From a virus, in the IMG/VR virus record IMGVR_UViG_3300042938_001810, positions 1-28,113 of that record: a stretch of DNA of 28,113 nucleotides; one strand, written 5' to 3'. The notes below the pieces were generated by a model. The model saw nothing but the letters and a program-made list of their open reading frames with translations. It searched no databases and was not told the DNA's origin. Shown in pieces: positions 1-6,633 of the stretch (within the stretch, counting starts at the first letter, position 1; each line of letters starts with the position of its first letter). A program made the translations under genes and the position numbers.

Positions 1-1
1 C

Positions 2-427
2 CAGTTTGGATCGGTTGCGATTTCACCAAAGGGACATACCCACTCAATGATTGCAGTGGACATGATTCGCCGCCGCACGGGTTCAAAGGTGCATTGGATT
101 GGATTGAATGACGGGTCTTCGCGCACCATTACAGCGGAGCGGTTCAACATGACCGCTGCACCGAAGAGCGATTGGAAGCGTGATGGTTTCATTCGTGGCG
201 CAGTGGCAGGTTGGGATAGTGCTGTAGTGATTGACGCTTCGCGTTTCATGCGCGAGTCGAACGGCGAAGTAAGCACCACTGCTCGTAACCTGATGGACAA
301 GGCAGACGAGAAGATGGACAAGGCAACAACGAACCGCGCCCTTACGAATGCATTCATTGATTCGCAGATTGCACAGGGATCGCTTCGCACTGTTGCGAAT
401 ATTGTTGGCGAATATTTGGCTGTTTAA
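2..427 (+). CDS. Hypothetical protein, 5' end outside the window
   Basis: The reading frame is open from base 2 to the stop at 425-427. An internal ATG at 47 exists, but the frame has no stop upstream of it and no well-spaced Shine-Dalgarno sequence precedes it, so the gene probably begins before the window. About 140 residues are visible. The protein is soluble, with a basic stretch (MIRRRTGSK), a central 'DWKRDGFIRGAV' and an alanine/aspartate/lysine-rich helix near the C-terminus (MDKADEKMDKATTNRAL). I do not recognise the family. It runs in the same direction as the CobS-like ATPase gene but is separated from it by 107 bp holding that gene's own promoter, so the two are probably different transcription units. 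Confidence 0.7.
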   Translation, partial: QFGSVAISPKGHTHSMIAVDMIRRRTGSKVHWIGLNDGSSRTITAERFNMTAAPKSDWKRDGFIRGAVAGWDSAVVIDASRFMRESNGEVSTTARNLMDKADEKMDKATTNRALTNAFIDSQIAQGSLRTVANIVGEYLAV

Positions 428-496
428 TAGAATAAATGTAAACCCTCACCCCACAAGGGGTTAAGTACAGTATTATTGGACACTAATTGTGAAAAA

Positions 497-527
497 GCCT
501 GTGATCACAGGCAGATTGTGATATAAT
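497..527 (+). promoter_or_regulatory. Promoter with a 16-bp palindrome over the -35 region
   Basis: A perfect palindrome GCCTGTGATCACAGGC occupies 497-512. It is followed by an extended -10 element, TG-A-TATAAT, with the hexamer at 522-527. Seven bases later comes GTG535, the start of the CobS-like ATPase. No good -35 hexamer exists; the position 17 bp upstream of the -10 falls inside the palindrome. The palindrome is therefore a likely operator or activator site. The short distance from the -10 to the GTG implies a leaderless transcript. Confidence 0.6.
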
Positions 528-534
528 AAATCTC

Positions 535-1878
535 GTGAAGAACTCCTCTTTTATCGTTTCGTCTACCCAACACGCCTTTATCGTTGCCGTGCGTCCGTAC
601 CTCGCGCAACACGGAATCACTGATGCCAAGACAGGCGGCTTGATTCCATTCGCTGCGTTTACTCTTGCTGCGAAGTCTGCGGGATACTCTGCTGTTCCTG
701 CATGGTGCATGACCGCAGACCGCAAGAGTGGTCGCGGTGTTTACCGTATCGCTGAACTGTTTGCAACCGATTCGCAATTCACCATTACCGAAGTGAAGCG
801 CGGTCGTCCTGCGGGTTCAAAGAACCTTGGCAAGACTGCCAAGACTGTTAAGTCTGTTAAATCCATTAAGTCTACTCTCAAGGAGATTCCTGCAAAGACC
901 CCTACCCTCGCTCCTGTTGTGCAGTCATGCACTGCCGTGGCAATGACCACTGGCATTTCCACTGCTGAACTCGCTCGTGCAATGTCGCACGGTGAAAGTG
1001 AAACCTTTACCCCTGCTGCTGATCCCAACTACATTGCGTGGGGTTACCACAATGAAATCAAGAAGGTGATTAAGTCGAAGTCGTTCTGCCCTGTGTTCAT
1101 CACAGGTATGAGCGGTAACGGCAAGACCACTATGGTGGAGCAGATCTGTGCTGATCTTGATCGTGAATGCGTTCGCGTGAACTTTACCGCTGCAACGGAC
1201 GAAGACGAACTGCTTGGTGGTTTCCGTCTGATTGCTGGCGAAACGAAGTTCGTGCCTGGTCCCGTGCTTGTTGCAATGGAACGCGGTGCTGTTCTTCTGT
1301 TGGATGAAGTGGATCTTGGTGGTCACCTCATCATGTGCTTGCAGTCCGTGCTTGAAGGCAAGGGCAAGTTTATTCCGAAGATCGGCAAGTATGTGCGTCC
1401 TGCAAAGGGATTCACGATTGTTGCCACTGCCAATACAAAGGGCAAGGGCAGCGATGACGGTCGATTCGCAGGAACGAACATTCTTAATGAAGCGTTCTTG
1501 GATCGCTTCGCGTTCACCTACGAGCAGGACTATGCAGACCCGAAGATCGAGAAGAAGATTCTCGCGAAGTTTGCGGGTTCGGTTGGTGTTGAGGACGATG
1601 CATTCGTTGAGAATCTCGTGCAGTGGGCTGATATCATTCGCAAGTCGTTCAAGCAGCAAGTGGTGAGCGAGATCATCACCACGCGCCGCTTGCGTGATAT
1701 CGTGTTTGCGTACTCTGTGTTCGGCTGCAAGATGACTGCCATTCAGCGTTGCGTTGCGCGGTTCGATGAATCCACGAAGGATTCGTTCACGCAGTTCTAC
1801 ACAAAGATTGATGCGGACGCACAGATGCCGCAGCCTGTTGATGCTCCTGCTGCGGACTCCACGAAGTGCCCTTTCTAA
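535..1878 (+). CDS. cobS: CobS/MoxR-type AAA+ ATPase with N-terminal AT-hook-like domain
   Basis: 447 residues. Residues 1-97 form a small domain with 'AVPAW' near 53-57, 'GRG.Y' near 66-70 and an AT-hook-like RGRPAGSKN at 89-97; a lysine/serine-rich linker follows. The AAA+ core has a Walker A (GMSGNGKTT, about 191-199), a Walker B (LLLDEVD, about 253-259), a sensor 1 (ATANT, about 297-301) and a likely arginine-finger region (LDRF, about 322-325). This is the CobS/MoxR arrangement, and CobS-like ATPases are common in marine T4-like phages. Bacterial CobS is the ATPase of cobaltochelatase, but MoxR-type ATPases also remodel other complexes, so the phage role is open. The start is GTG with no Shine-Dalgarno sequence, just 7 bp after a TATAAT box, which suggests leaderless translation. 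The ATPase assignment is firm; cobalt chelation is not shown. Confidence 0.88.
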   Translation: MKNSSFIVSSTQHAFIVAVRPYLAQHGITDAKTGGLIPFAAFTLAAKSAGYSAVPAWCMTADRKSGRGVYRIAELFATDSQFTITEVKRGRPAGSKNLGKTAKTVKSVKSIKSTLKEIPAKTPTLAPVVQSCTAVAMTTGISTAELARAMSHGESETFTPAADPNYIAWGYHNEIKKVIKSKSFCPVFITGMSGNGKTTMVEQICADLDRECVRVNFTAATDEDELLGGFRLIAGETKFVPGPVLVAMERGAVLLLDEVDLGGHLIMCLQSVLEGKGKFIPKIGKYVRPAKGFTIVATANTKGKGSDDGRFAGTNILNEAFLDRFAFTYEQDYADPKIEKKILAKFAGSVGVEDDAFVENLVQWADIIRKSFKQQVVSEIITTRRLRDIVFAYSVFGCKMTAIQRCVARFDESTKDSFTQFYTKIDADAQMPQPVDAPAADSTKCPF

Positions 1879-1898
1879 ACTAAAGGAAATACGCCCAT

Positions 1899-2249
1899 AT
1901 GTCCACACCACAAAAACATTTCCCCGAAGGAGCCTTTCGTGCACTATACGACCTACCGCTCACTACAGGAATTGATCAAGTACACCGCTGCGGTGTTGCG
2001 TTTCCAAACGGATACCAAATCTCTATTGTGTACGGTCGCGCACTGTACAGCCGTGAGGCTGGCACTGAAGAGAACTTCCAAAGCACCTTTGCCCCTGACC
2101 AATGGGCAGACCGCGTAGAGGTGGCAATCATTGCACCTGACAGCACATTCGTTACTTTCCAAAACGGCGAACAAGTAAAAGGTTACGCCACTGTTACTGA
2201 ACTACTCCAAATCGTAAATTGGGTAGCGACACTTCCTCTCACTAAATAA
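1899..2249 (+). CDS. Hypothetical protein, 116 aa
   Basis: The ATG lies 20 bp after the ATPase stop, with an AAAGGA ribosome-binding site about 12 bp upstream, so it is probably co-transcribed with the ATPase gene. The 116-residue product is acidic to neutral, has no membrane segment, and reads as a small mixed alpha/beta protein ('VEVAIIAPDSTFVTF', then 'GYATVTELLQIVNWVATLP'). I do not recognise the family. Its stop codon TAA is part of the CTAAATA motif at 2242-2248, which may serve as a promoter for the next gene. Confidence 0.75.
   Translation: MSTPQKHFPEGAFRALYDLPLTTGIDQVHRCGVAFPNGYQISIVYGRALYSREAGTEENFQSTFAPDQWADRVEVAIIAPDSTFVTFQNGEQVKGYATVTELLQIVNWVATLPLTK
2242..2248 (+). promoter_or_regulatory. 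CTAAATA motif, candidate late promoter
   Basis: CTAAATA sits over the stop codon of the preceding gene, 9 bp before ATG2258. The same heptamer precedes the genes at 7738, 18850, 19717 and 25035 and, on the minus strand, 5381. It resembles the T4 late promoter (TATAAATA), and a probable gp33 late coactivator is encoded in the window. Inference from position and recurrence only. Confidence 0.4.
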
Positions 2250-2257
2250 GGATTCAC

Positions 2258-2638
2258 ATGACTAATCTCAACACCAACTCGTTTCCCCTGCTCGCCTCGT
2301 ACACTCCAGGACAGATTGAATTCATTAAGTTCCTGCAAGCAAATCGTTTAACTCTTACCGTGTACGACACCTGCACTGTGAACCGCAAGGATCTTGTGGA
2401 ACTCCTGAAGAAGTCTGTGTACATTGCTGTTCCCGCATGGATTGCTGCAAAGCGTGAACGCCGTGCAGGACGAGGCAATTATTTCATTCCTGAAATTGCT
2501 GCCGACATTACTACGCTCACTGTGAACGCAAACCATCGTGGACGCAAGGCAGGATCACCCAACAAGAAGGGTCGTGCAAGCGCACCCGCTCCCGTTACGC
2601 CTCCTGCTCCTGCTCCGCAACTTGTTGCTTCGCTCTAA
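2258..2638 (+). CDS. Stand-alone paralogue of the CobS-like ATPase N-terminal domain
   Basis: 126 residues, with an AAGGA site before the ATG. The middle aligns by eye with residues about 42-97 of the ATPase encoded at 535-1878. Both have a helix leading into 'AVPAW', then a basic stretch, 'GRG.Y.I.E', a threonine-rich strand, and an AT-hook-like 'RGR.AGS.N' (here HRGRKAGSPNKKG). The C-terminus is an Ala/Pro-rich tail. The AT-hook-like segment suggests DNA contact. Because the domain occurs both fused to the ATPase and alone one gene away, it may compete with or complement the ATPase at the same target. That role is inference; the similarity is seen directly. Confidence 0.75.
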   Translation: MTNLNTNSFPLLASYTPGQIEFIKFLQANRLTLTVYDTCTVNRKDLVELLKKSVYIAVPAWIAAKRERRAGRGNYFIPEIAADITTLTVNANHRGRKAGSPNKKGRASAPAPVTPPAPAPQLVASL

Positions 2639-2655
2639 TAAAAGGATTCACTCTC

Positions 2656-2907
2656 ATGGCACTCTCAAATATTACTCAACGCATTCACCACTCGCAGACC
2701 CTTGTACTGAAGGGAATCATTGCAGAACAAGAACGCGAGATCTCACGCCTACGCCGCATGATTCTAGGAAAGACCTCTGAGTCACAGATTCGTGAACCCG
2801 CACCTCGCGACACCACTCGCGACACCTTGTCGGGAGAGCGTGACTACGGTATAGGGGGTGATGAATGGAGAAACCCCAACACAGGCATTGATGACTGGCG
2901 CGATTAA
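2656..2907 (+). CDS. Small hypothetical protein, coiled-coil N-terminus
   Basis: 83 residues. The ATG is 17 bp after the previous stop, with AAAGGA about 10 bp before it. Residues about 15-38 (LVLKGIIAEQEREISRLRR) look like a short coiled coil. The rest is polar and probably disordered, rich in Arg, Asp and Gly (RDTTRDTLSGERDYG), ending in 'DDWRD'. No known family recognised. It is the last protein gene before tRNA-Arg, 7 bp downstream. Confidence 0.72.
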   Translation: MALSNITQRIHHSQTLVLKGIIAEQEREISRLRRMILGKTSESQIREPAPRDTTRDTLSGERDYGIGGDEWRNPNTGIDDWRD

Positions 2908-2914
2908 ACCAATT

Positions 2915-2988
2915 GTTCCTGTAACTCAGCAGGATAGAGTAGCCCCCTTCTAAGGGGCAAGTCAGTGGTTCGAATCCACTCAGGAACG
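2915..2988 (+). tRNA. tRNA-Arg (anticodon TCT)
   Basis: A full cloverleaf: acceptor GTTCCTG paired with CAGGAAC, anticodon stem GCCCC/GGGGC with loop CTTCTAA giving anticodon TCT, and a T-arm with loop TTCGAAT. Discriminator G at 2988; CCA is not encoded. It reads AGA codons and sits inside a run of small plus-strand genes. Confidence 0.95.
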
Positions 2989-2997
2989 CTAAACACT

Positions 2998-3207
2998 ATG
3001 CATACCAACTACACAACTATTAAATGTGGATCTGTTCTACTGTGGAAGAGTGGGTGCAATACCCCTACTGCTACACTGTGCCGCAATGCACTCTCCGCTG
3101 TTGTATACGGGGACGAGGTTGTGGTAGCCAATACGAACGGCTCCACCACCGTTTACCGTATCACCCCATCACGCACTAGTGCTTACCCTGTTCGCACACT
3201 CCACTAA
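2998..3207 (+). CDS. Small hypothetical protein, 69 aa
   Basis: Starts at ATG2998, nine bases after tRNA-Arg. A longer reading of the frame would begin inside the tRNA and is rejected. The product is short, rich in Thr, Ser and Val, with 'KCGSVLLWKSG' near the start and 'YGDEVVVANTNGSTTVYRI' later, which looks like a small all-beta (SH3-like) fold. No clear Shine-Dalgarno sequence. No family recognised. The next gene starts 12 bp downstream. Confidence 0.55.
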   Translation: MHTNYTTIKCGSVLLWKSGCNTPTATLCRNALSAVVYGDEVVVANTNGSTTVYRITPSRTSAYPVRTLH

Positions 3208-3218
3208 GAGGCTACACC

Positions 3219-3365
3219 ATGTCACTATGCACTCAATACTTTACTGATCTCGAAACCCAATACATTAATTGGAGCGAATTTGAAAGGAGTATTCGCTCTG
3301 ATGCACCACCTGATGAGGACGATGAACACGAACCGCTTCCCCATGAGGAAGACGAGGACGACTAA
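3219..3365 (+). CDS. Very small acidic protein, 48 aa
   Basis: ATG3219 to TAA3363-3365, with GAGG about 8 bp before the start. The first half is neutral (LETQYINWSEFERS) and the last 20 residues are almost all Asp, Glu, His and Pro, ending EEDEDD. Such highly acidic tails occur in DNA-mimic or chaperone-like phage proteins, but no family is recognised. Its stop lies inside a CTAAATA heptamer (3362-3368). Confidence 0.5.
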   Translation: MSLCTQYFTDLETQYINWSEFERSIRSDAPPDEDDEHEPLPHEEDEDD

Positions 3366-3411
3366 ATACAAATGCAGCCGCTGGTGATTCGTTCGCCACC
3401 CGCTACAAGTG

Positions 3412-3443
3412 CCCACTCTCGCTACGCGGGGGTGGGTTTTTTT
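3412..3443 (+). terminator. Rho-independent terminator
   Basis: Stem CCCAC (3412-3416) with GTGGG (3432-3436), followed by seven T residues. It closes the first plus-strand gene cluster. Confidence 0.65.
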
Positions 3444-3751
3444 ATATCTGCGCTTTCGCTCACGCGCTCACGCCTCAAAAAACAGTGTATGGCGAATTGT
3501 GGTGGGGCTTTACAGGTGCGTTAGCCGCTTTCAACCCAACCGCCCTCCAACCTTTTTAAATAATCGCGGTGGGTATCTCCGCCCCGTTGCCTTTTTAAAT
3601 ATTCGCAGTGGACTACAGTAGTTCTTTGAGTGTGTGCTGCGTAGTAAAACACTTACGGGTGGAAACGCCGAACGCTGTCCCCCTATGCCGAAAAAAAAAA
3701 TCGGGGCGGGTAAAAAATTTGAGCGTAGGGTGTGCAGTACGGGAACGAAAA
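3444..3751. other. Non-coding stretch with a short direct repeat
   Basis: No convincing gene is seen in about 300 bp. A 22-bp element starting CCTTTTTAAATA occurs at 3551-3572 and again at 3590-3611 with two mismatches (period 39 bp). A run of ten A residues lies near 3690. Short open frames here have no good start signals. It lies between two convergent transcription units. Confidence 0.5.
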
Positions 3752-3777
3752 GAGGGAGCCTGTATGTTGGCTCCCTC
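3752..3777 (-). terminator. Strong hairpin terminator for the minus-strand gene
   Basis: A perfect 9-bp stem GAGGGAGCC / GGCTCCCTC with an 8-nt loop. On the minus strand it is followed by TTTTCGTT, suiting termination of the gene ending at 3804. It may also act weakly on the plus strand (CTTTCC follows). Confidence 0.8.
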
Positions 3778-3803
3778 CTTTCCAAATATACCCAACTATC
3801 AGA

Positions 3804-5381
3804 TTATGAAGATAATGGTATCAAAGTCTGACTAACAGTCATAGCGGTTCCTCTACCTGGTTTAATGGTAACGGCATCACTCTGAGTAATCACCTTAATG
3901 GCATTAGTTCCCGTAAACAGTGAGGGAAGAGACATATCCAGAACGGAAGATCCGTTCAGTTGCAAGTTACTAATATCCACAGTTGCATTTGTTGGAATAG
4001 TAGACGAGAACTGAATGGTTCCTTCATTCATATAGCAATTGGTAGCAGTAAAGTTTCCGTCCAAAGTAAGCACCGAAGGCTGAACCCCTGTATTGAAATA
4101 CGCGTTGGTAATGGTTGTACTCTGCTTTGTTCCTGCGGAGAGTGGGAATCCCACACGAACCGTTGGAGTCAGAGACTCAGTAGAAGCCTTACTAGGCGGA
4201 GTAAATGTAAACGAACCGTTGACGAGTACAATACCACCACTGTTTCCTCCTGATGCGCCGTCTGGTTGTACACAGGCAAAACCACTACTTGCCTGAACAT
4301 CTCCGTGAACAGTAATATCTCCGTGCATCTGTTCAATATTTTTAATACCAAAATATCGAGCAGAGGAGTCCTTATCAAAATACAAGGAATTCACATCAAA
4401 CTGAGTGCTTGTAGTGTTTCCAAAGCCGCCGTTTCCACCATTGTAGAAATACCCGTAACTTGGTTCCAAGATTAAAGCATTAACCTTTGTGCCAATACAA
4501 GTCAAATCAAGACCGCGAACAAAGTGTTGCAGGTAAATTCTGTTCCAATTACCGTACAGTTCTGTGGCTCCGTGTTTGTACGGCTGACCTAATTCGGTTG
4601 GAACTCCCGAAGACCATCCGTTAGCAATAGCACTATCGGAATTTATACCTACCCCGTATGCAAACGATTGAGGATAGTTCATCAGTCCGTACCGATTGGT
4701 TGAACCGTCCCCCAGGGTTCCCGATGTCAATCCTGCTGTAACGCCCGTCATAACAACGGTTGTATTAAATCTAGAACCATCGTTAACTGGTCCTATGACT
4801 CTCAGGGTGTAGTGTGATTGAGCAGCATACGAAATACCAGAAGTGGTTCCAAGCGTTGGACCAGTAAGATATAAAGCATTTGTCCAAACTGTTGCTGCTT
4901 CGCCTTCTTCGCCAGTACGAATCCATTCGCCGCGAGTGCCCACGGGTTCAGCCCTGTGGAATTCTAGAGCGCGAGTCATTTCAGTTAGTACTGAACTACT
5001 CACCTCTCCACCTAGTTTTCCAAACGGATACGATGGCTGAACGAATATCTGTATGAACGAATATTTTTCAGCAGTCGTGCCACCAGCAGTTGTTCCCGCC
5101 CAAGCCTTGGGGGTGCCTTCGGTGGTTACACCACCAAACAAACACGGTGAGTGTACTTGGTGTGGTGCTGGTGAGTATTGAGAAACAGCAGACGGTCCTC
5201 TTCCAAAATATACAACATCTCCACCAAACGGTGTGCGAGTGGCTGCAATGAGTTTAGCGGCAGTTCCTCCCGAACCTCCTGTTGCAATTTTCAAAGTTTT
5301 CCAGTTGCCAACAACATCCCAACAAAACGAATTAATAGATGCGGCTGTTGATCCTACCCAATAGTATGTTAGTGCTGCCAT
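3804..5381 (-). CDS. Probable virion or tail-fibre-type protein, 525 aa
   Basis: The frame can be extended to a TTG at 5414, but ATG5381 has AAGGA nine bases upstream and is preferred; the product then starts MAALTYYWVG. The protein is rich in Gly, Thr, Ser and Asn with few charged residues. Its last 200 residues read as successive short beta strands ('DITVHGDVQASSGFAC', 'SFTFTPPSKAST', 'LTLDGNFTATNCY'), suggesting a beta-helix or beta-sandwich, as in tail fibres and other surface-exposed phage proteins. There is no signal peptide. It is transcribed opposite to its neighbours, with its own CTAAATA motif upstream (5446-5452) and a terminator downstream, so it is a single-gene late unit. The exact structural role is not known. 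Confidence 0.7.
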   Translation of the reverse strand: MAALTYYWVGSTAASINSFCWDVVGNWKTLKIATGGSGGTAAKLIAATRTPFGGDVVYFGRGPSAVSQYSPAPHQVHSPCLFGGVTTEGTPKAWAGTTAGGTTAEKYSFIQIFVQPSYPFGKLGGEVSSSVLTEMTRALEFHRAEPVGTRGEWIRTGEEGEAATVWTNALYLTGPTLGTTSGISYAAQSHYTLRVIGPVNDGSRFNTTVVMTGVTAGLTSGTLGDGSTNRYGLMNYPQSFAYGVGINSDSAIANGWSSGVPTELGQPYKHGATELYGNWNRIYLQHFVRGLDLTCIGTKVNALILEPSYGYFYNGGNGGFGNTTSTQFDVNSLYFDKDSSARYFGIKNIEQMHGDITVHGDVQASSGFACVQPDGASGGNSGGIVLVNGSFTFTPPSKASTESLTPTVRVGFPLSAGTKQSTTITNAYFNTGVQPSVLTLDGNFTATNCYMNEGTIQFSSTIPTNATVDISNLQLNGSSVLDMSLPSLFTGTNAIKVITQSDAVTIKPGRGTAMTVSQTLIPLSS

Positions 5382-5445
5382 AAGTGCTTTTCCTTCTGTG
5401 AAAAGTTTATCCAATAGTTCCGAGTTTAATTAATGAATACGCCAA

Positions 5446-5452
5446 TATTTAG
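5446..5452 (-). promoter_or_regulatory. CTAAATA motif, candidate late promoter (minus strand)
   Basis: TATTTAG on the plus strand, so CTAAATA on the minus strand, followed by T, 64 bp before ATG5381 of the virion-type gene. It is the minus-strand member of the motif set described at 2242. Confidence 0.4.
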
Positions 5453-5503
5453 TAGTCCGTATATTTGCTGAATATATTTTTTCTAAATCGGGCTTGCCCC
5501 CGA

Positions 5504-5532
5504 TTGCAGTACCCCGCACACCGTGATACAAT
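5504..5532 (+). promoter_or_regulatory. Sigma70-like promoter, extended -10
   Basis: -35 TTGCAG (5504-5509), a 17-bp spacer, and -10 TACAAT (5527-5532) preceded by TGA. ATG5539 comes six bases after the -10, so transcription should start at or next to the start codon. Confidence 0.65.
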
Positions 5533-5538
5533 AGGGGC

Positions 5539-5964
5539 ATGACATCGCCCCACATAGTTGGAGTACGCGCCCTGTTGGTGCCGCAAGACATTCGATACCA
5601 AATGCACGGCGTGGTGCTGCCTGAACTGCACAAGACCCTTCCCGCCATGTACGCTCTCATTGGCTGCTCCTTCGTGGAGCGGGTGTCCTGCCTCCTGCTG
5701 CCCATGAGCCGCCTGTGGGTGGACGAGGAAGGCGGCTTGCAGCAGATGGAGTTTGGAGGCAAACGCTCACCCCTCTTGAATGTACGAGCCTCTATTCTTG
5801 CAGGACAGCCCATACGGGGAAATGTAATTGTGTGCGGTGAAGACATTAACGGCACAATGCGAAATTTAGAAATTAAAAAAGAGGACGAAGTTTTGGATAT
5901 TATTCAACTAAGCGCAGAAGAACTTGTTTTTGAACGCATCGCAGGAGAAAAGACTCGTGGCTAA
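5539..5964 (+). CDS. DUF3846-like protein
   Basis: 141 residues. The central part (a helix ending 'LPAMYALIGCSFVERVSC', then 'LWVDEEGGLQQM', then 'ILAGQPIRGNVIVCGED') follows the pattern of the DUF3846 family, in which a helix is followed by a strand with 'NEEG' and later 'G.vvi.G'. That family is widespread in phages and mobile elements with no settled function. The start ATG5539 lies directly at the predicted transcription start, so the message would be leaderless. The gene leads an overlapping cluster (5539-7717). The family call is from memory of the motif order and is moderate. Confidence 0.65.
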   Translation: MTSPHIVGVRALLVPQDIRYQMHGVVLPELHKTLPAMYALIGCSFVERVSCLLLPMSRLWVDEEGGLQQMEFGGKRSPLLNVRASILAGQPIRGNVIVCGEDINGTMRNLEIKKEDEVLDIIQLSAEELVFERIAGEKTRG

Positions 5965-6079
5965 TTTAGTAATCTTTGTGGCTCTTATGGGTACCCTTGT
6001 TATTGGGCTTGCACTACTTTCAGTTGCGTTTGCCGTTGTGGTGGGAATTGCTGTACGCGCATTCCGAGGAAACGCATGA
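5957..6079 (+). CDS. 40-aa single-span membrane protein
   Basis: Starts at GTG5957 inside the end of the previous gene, with GGAG about 9 bp upstream, and ends at TGA6077-6079. The product is almost wholly one hydrophobic helix (LVIFVALMGTLVIGLALL, continuing SVAFAVVVGIAV) followed by RAFRGNA, so the C-terminal end probably faces the cytoplasm. Overlap with both neighbours (the next ATG is at 6076) implies translational coupling. No family recognised; a holin is conceivable by size but unsupported. Confidence 0.6.
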   Translation: MANLVIFVALMGTLVIGLALLSVAFAVVVGIAVRAFRGNA

Positions 6080-6633
6080 GCGCGTGTACCTACTTTATTG
6101 GTTGTCCCCATTTTGGTCACGAAGCCATGTACCGCTTTCTTCGTGCGGACGGCACACGGGTTCGTCCGTGGGCTTCGGCAGCAGAGGGTGATGCGATAAT
6201 GGCGGCAAAGTGGAACAACACCGTTTCCAAGGGGGACAAGGTGTATGTGATGGGTGATGTGGCGTTCACACCAAAAGATTTAAAAATCCTTGGGTACTTG
6301 AACGGCACAAAGATTCTAATCAAAGGCAACCACGACACTCTGCAACTCTCGCAGTACGCAAAATATTTTAAAGATGTTCGTGCGTACCACAAATTGGATA
6401 ATGAAATTCTTTCGCATATTCCAATTCATCCCGTGTCCCTTTGGAGAGCAAAACGGAATGCTTCTTGGCTAAATATTCACGCACATCTTCACGCCGAAGA
6501 AGTAATGCTTGCCCAAGGGGTAACCGATCTACGATATTTCTCTTGCTGTGTGGAGAGAATCGGGTACACTCCTATTAGTATTGACGAGATCAGAAACCGC
6601 GTTGCGGCACTTCACTTAAAGGAAACATTATGA
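6076..6633 (+). CDS. Calcineurin-like metallophosphoesterase, first Asp replaced
   Basis: 185 residues. Motifs of the calcineurin-like phosphoesterase fold appear in order: PHFGH (11-15), GD (60-61, in VMGDVAF), GNHD (84-87), a later histidine in 'LSHIPIHP' (114, 118), and HAHLH (135-139), where the usual form is HGHxH. The family normally starts with D-x-H-F-G-H, where the Asp binds metal; here that position is Cys10. All other metal ligands seem present, so activity may be altered or use another metal. Related phage enzymes act on phosphomono- or diesters; the substrate here is unknown. The ATG overlaps the previous stop (ATGA). Confidence 0.85.
   Translation: MSACTYFIGCPHFGHEAMYRFLRADGTRVRPWASAAEGDAIMAAKWNNTVSKGDKVYVMGDVAFTPKDLKILGYLNGTKILIKGNHDTLQLSQYAKYFKDVRAYHKLDNEILSHIPIHPVSLWRAKRNASWLNIHAHLHAEEVMLAQGVTDLRYFSCCVERIGYTPISIDEIRNRVAALHLKETL

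Noticed and set aside
448-461. Hairpin ACCCC-ACAA-GGGGT after the first gene as a terminator
   Set aside because: The stem is only 5 bp and no T run follows; too weak to call.
925-1944. Long minus-strand open frame of 339 codons opposite the ATPase gene
   Set aside because: It is antisense to a protein with clear AAA+ motifs and has no family resemblance or start signals; it is a composition shadow.
2965-2997. Upstream extension of the small gene at 2998
   Set aside because: It would begin inside tRNA-Arg.
3608-3835. Overlapping short plus-strand frames, including one with MPKKKIGAGKKFERR
   Set aside because: They run through a strong hairpin terminator and end inside the convergent gene; no ribosome site. 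A gene remnant is possible but not supportable.
5382-5414. TTG start extending the minus-strand virion-type gene
   Set aside because: The ATG at 5381 has a well-spaced AAGGA site; the TTG does not.
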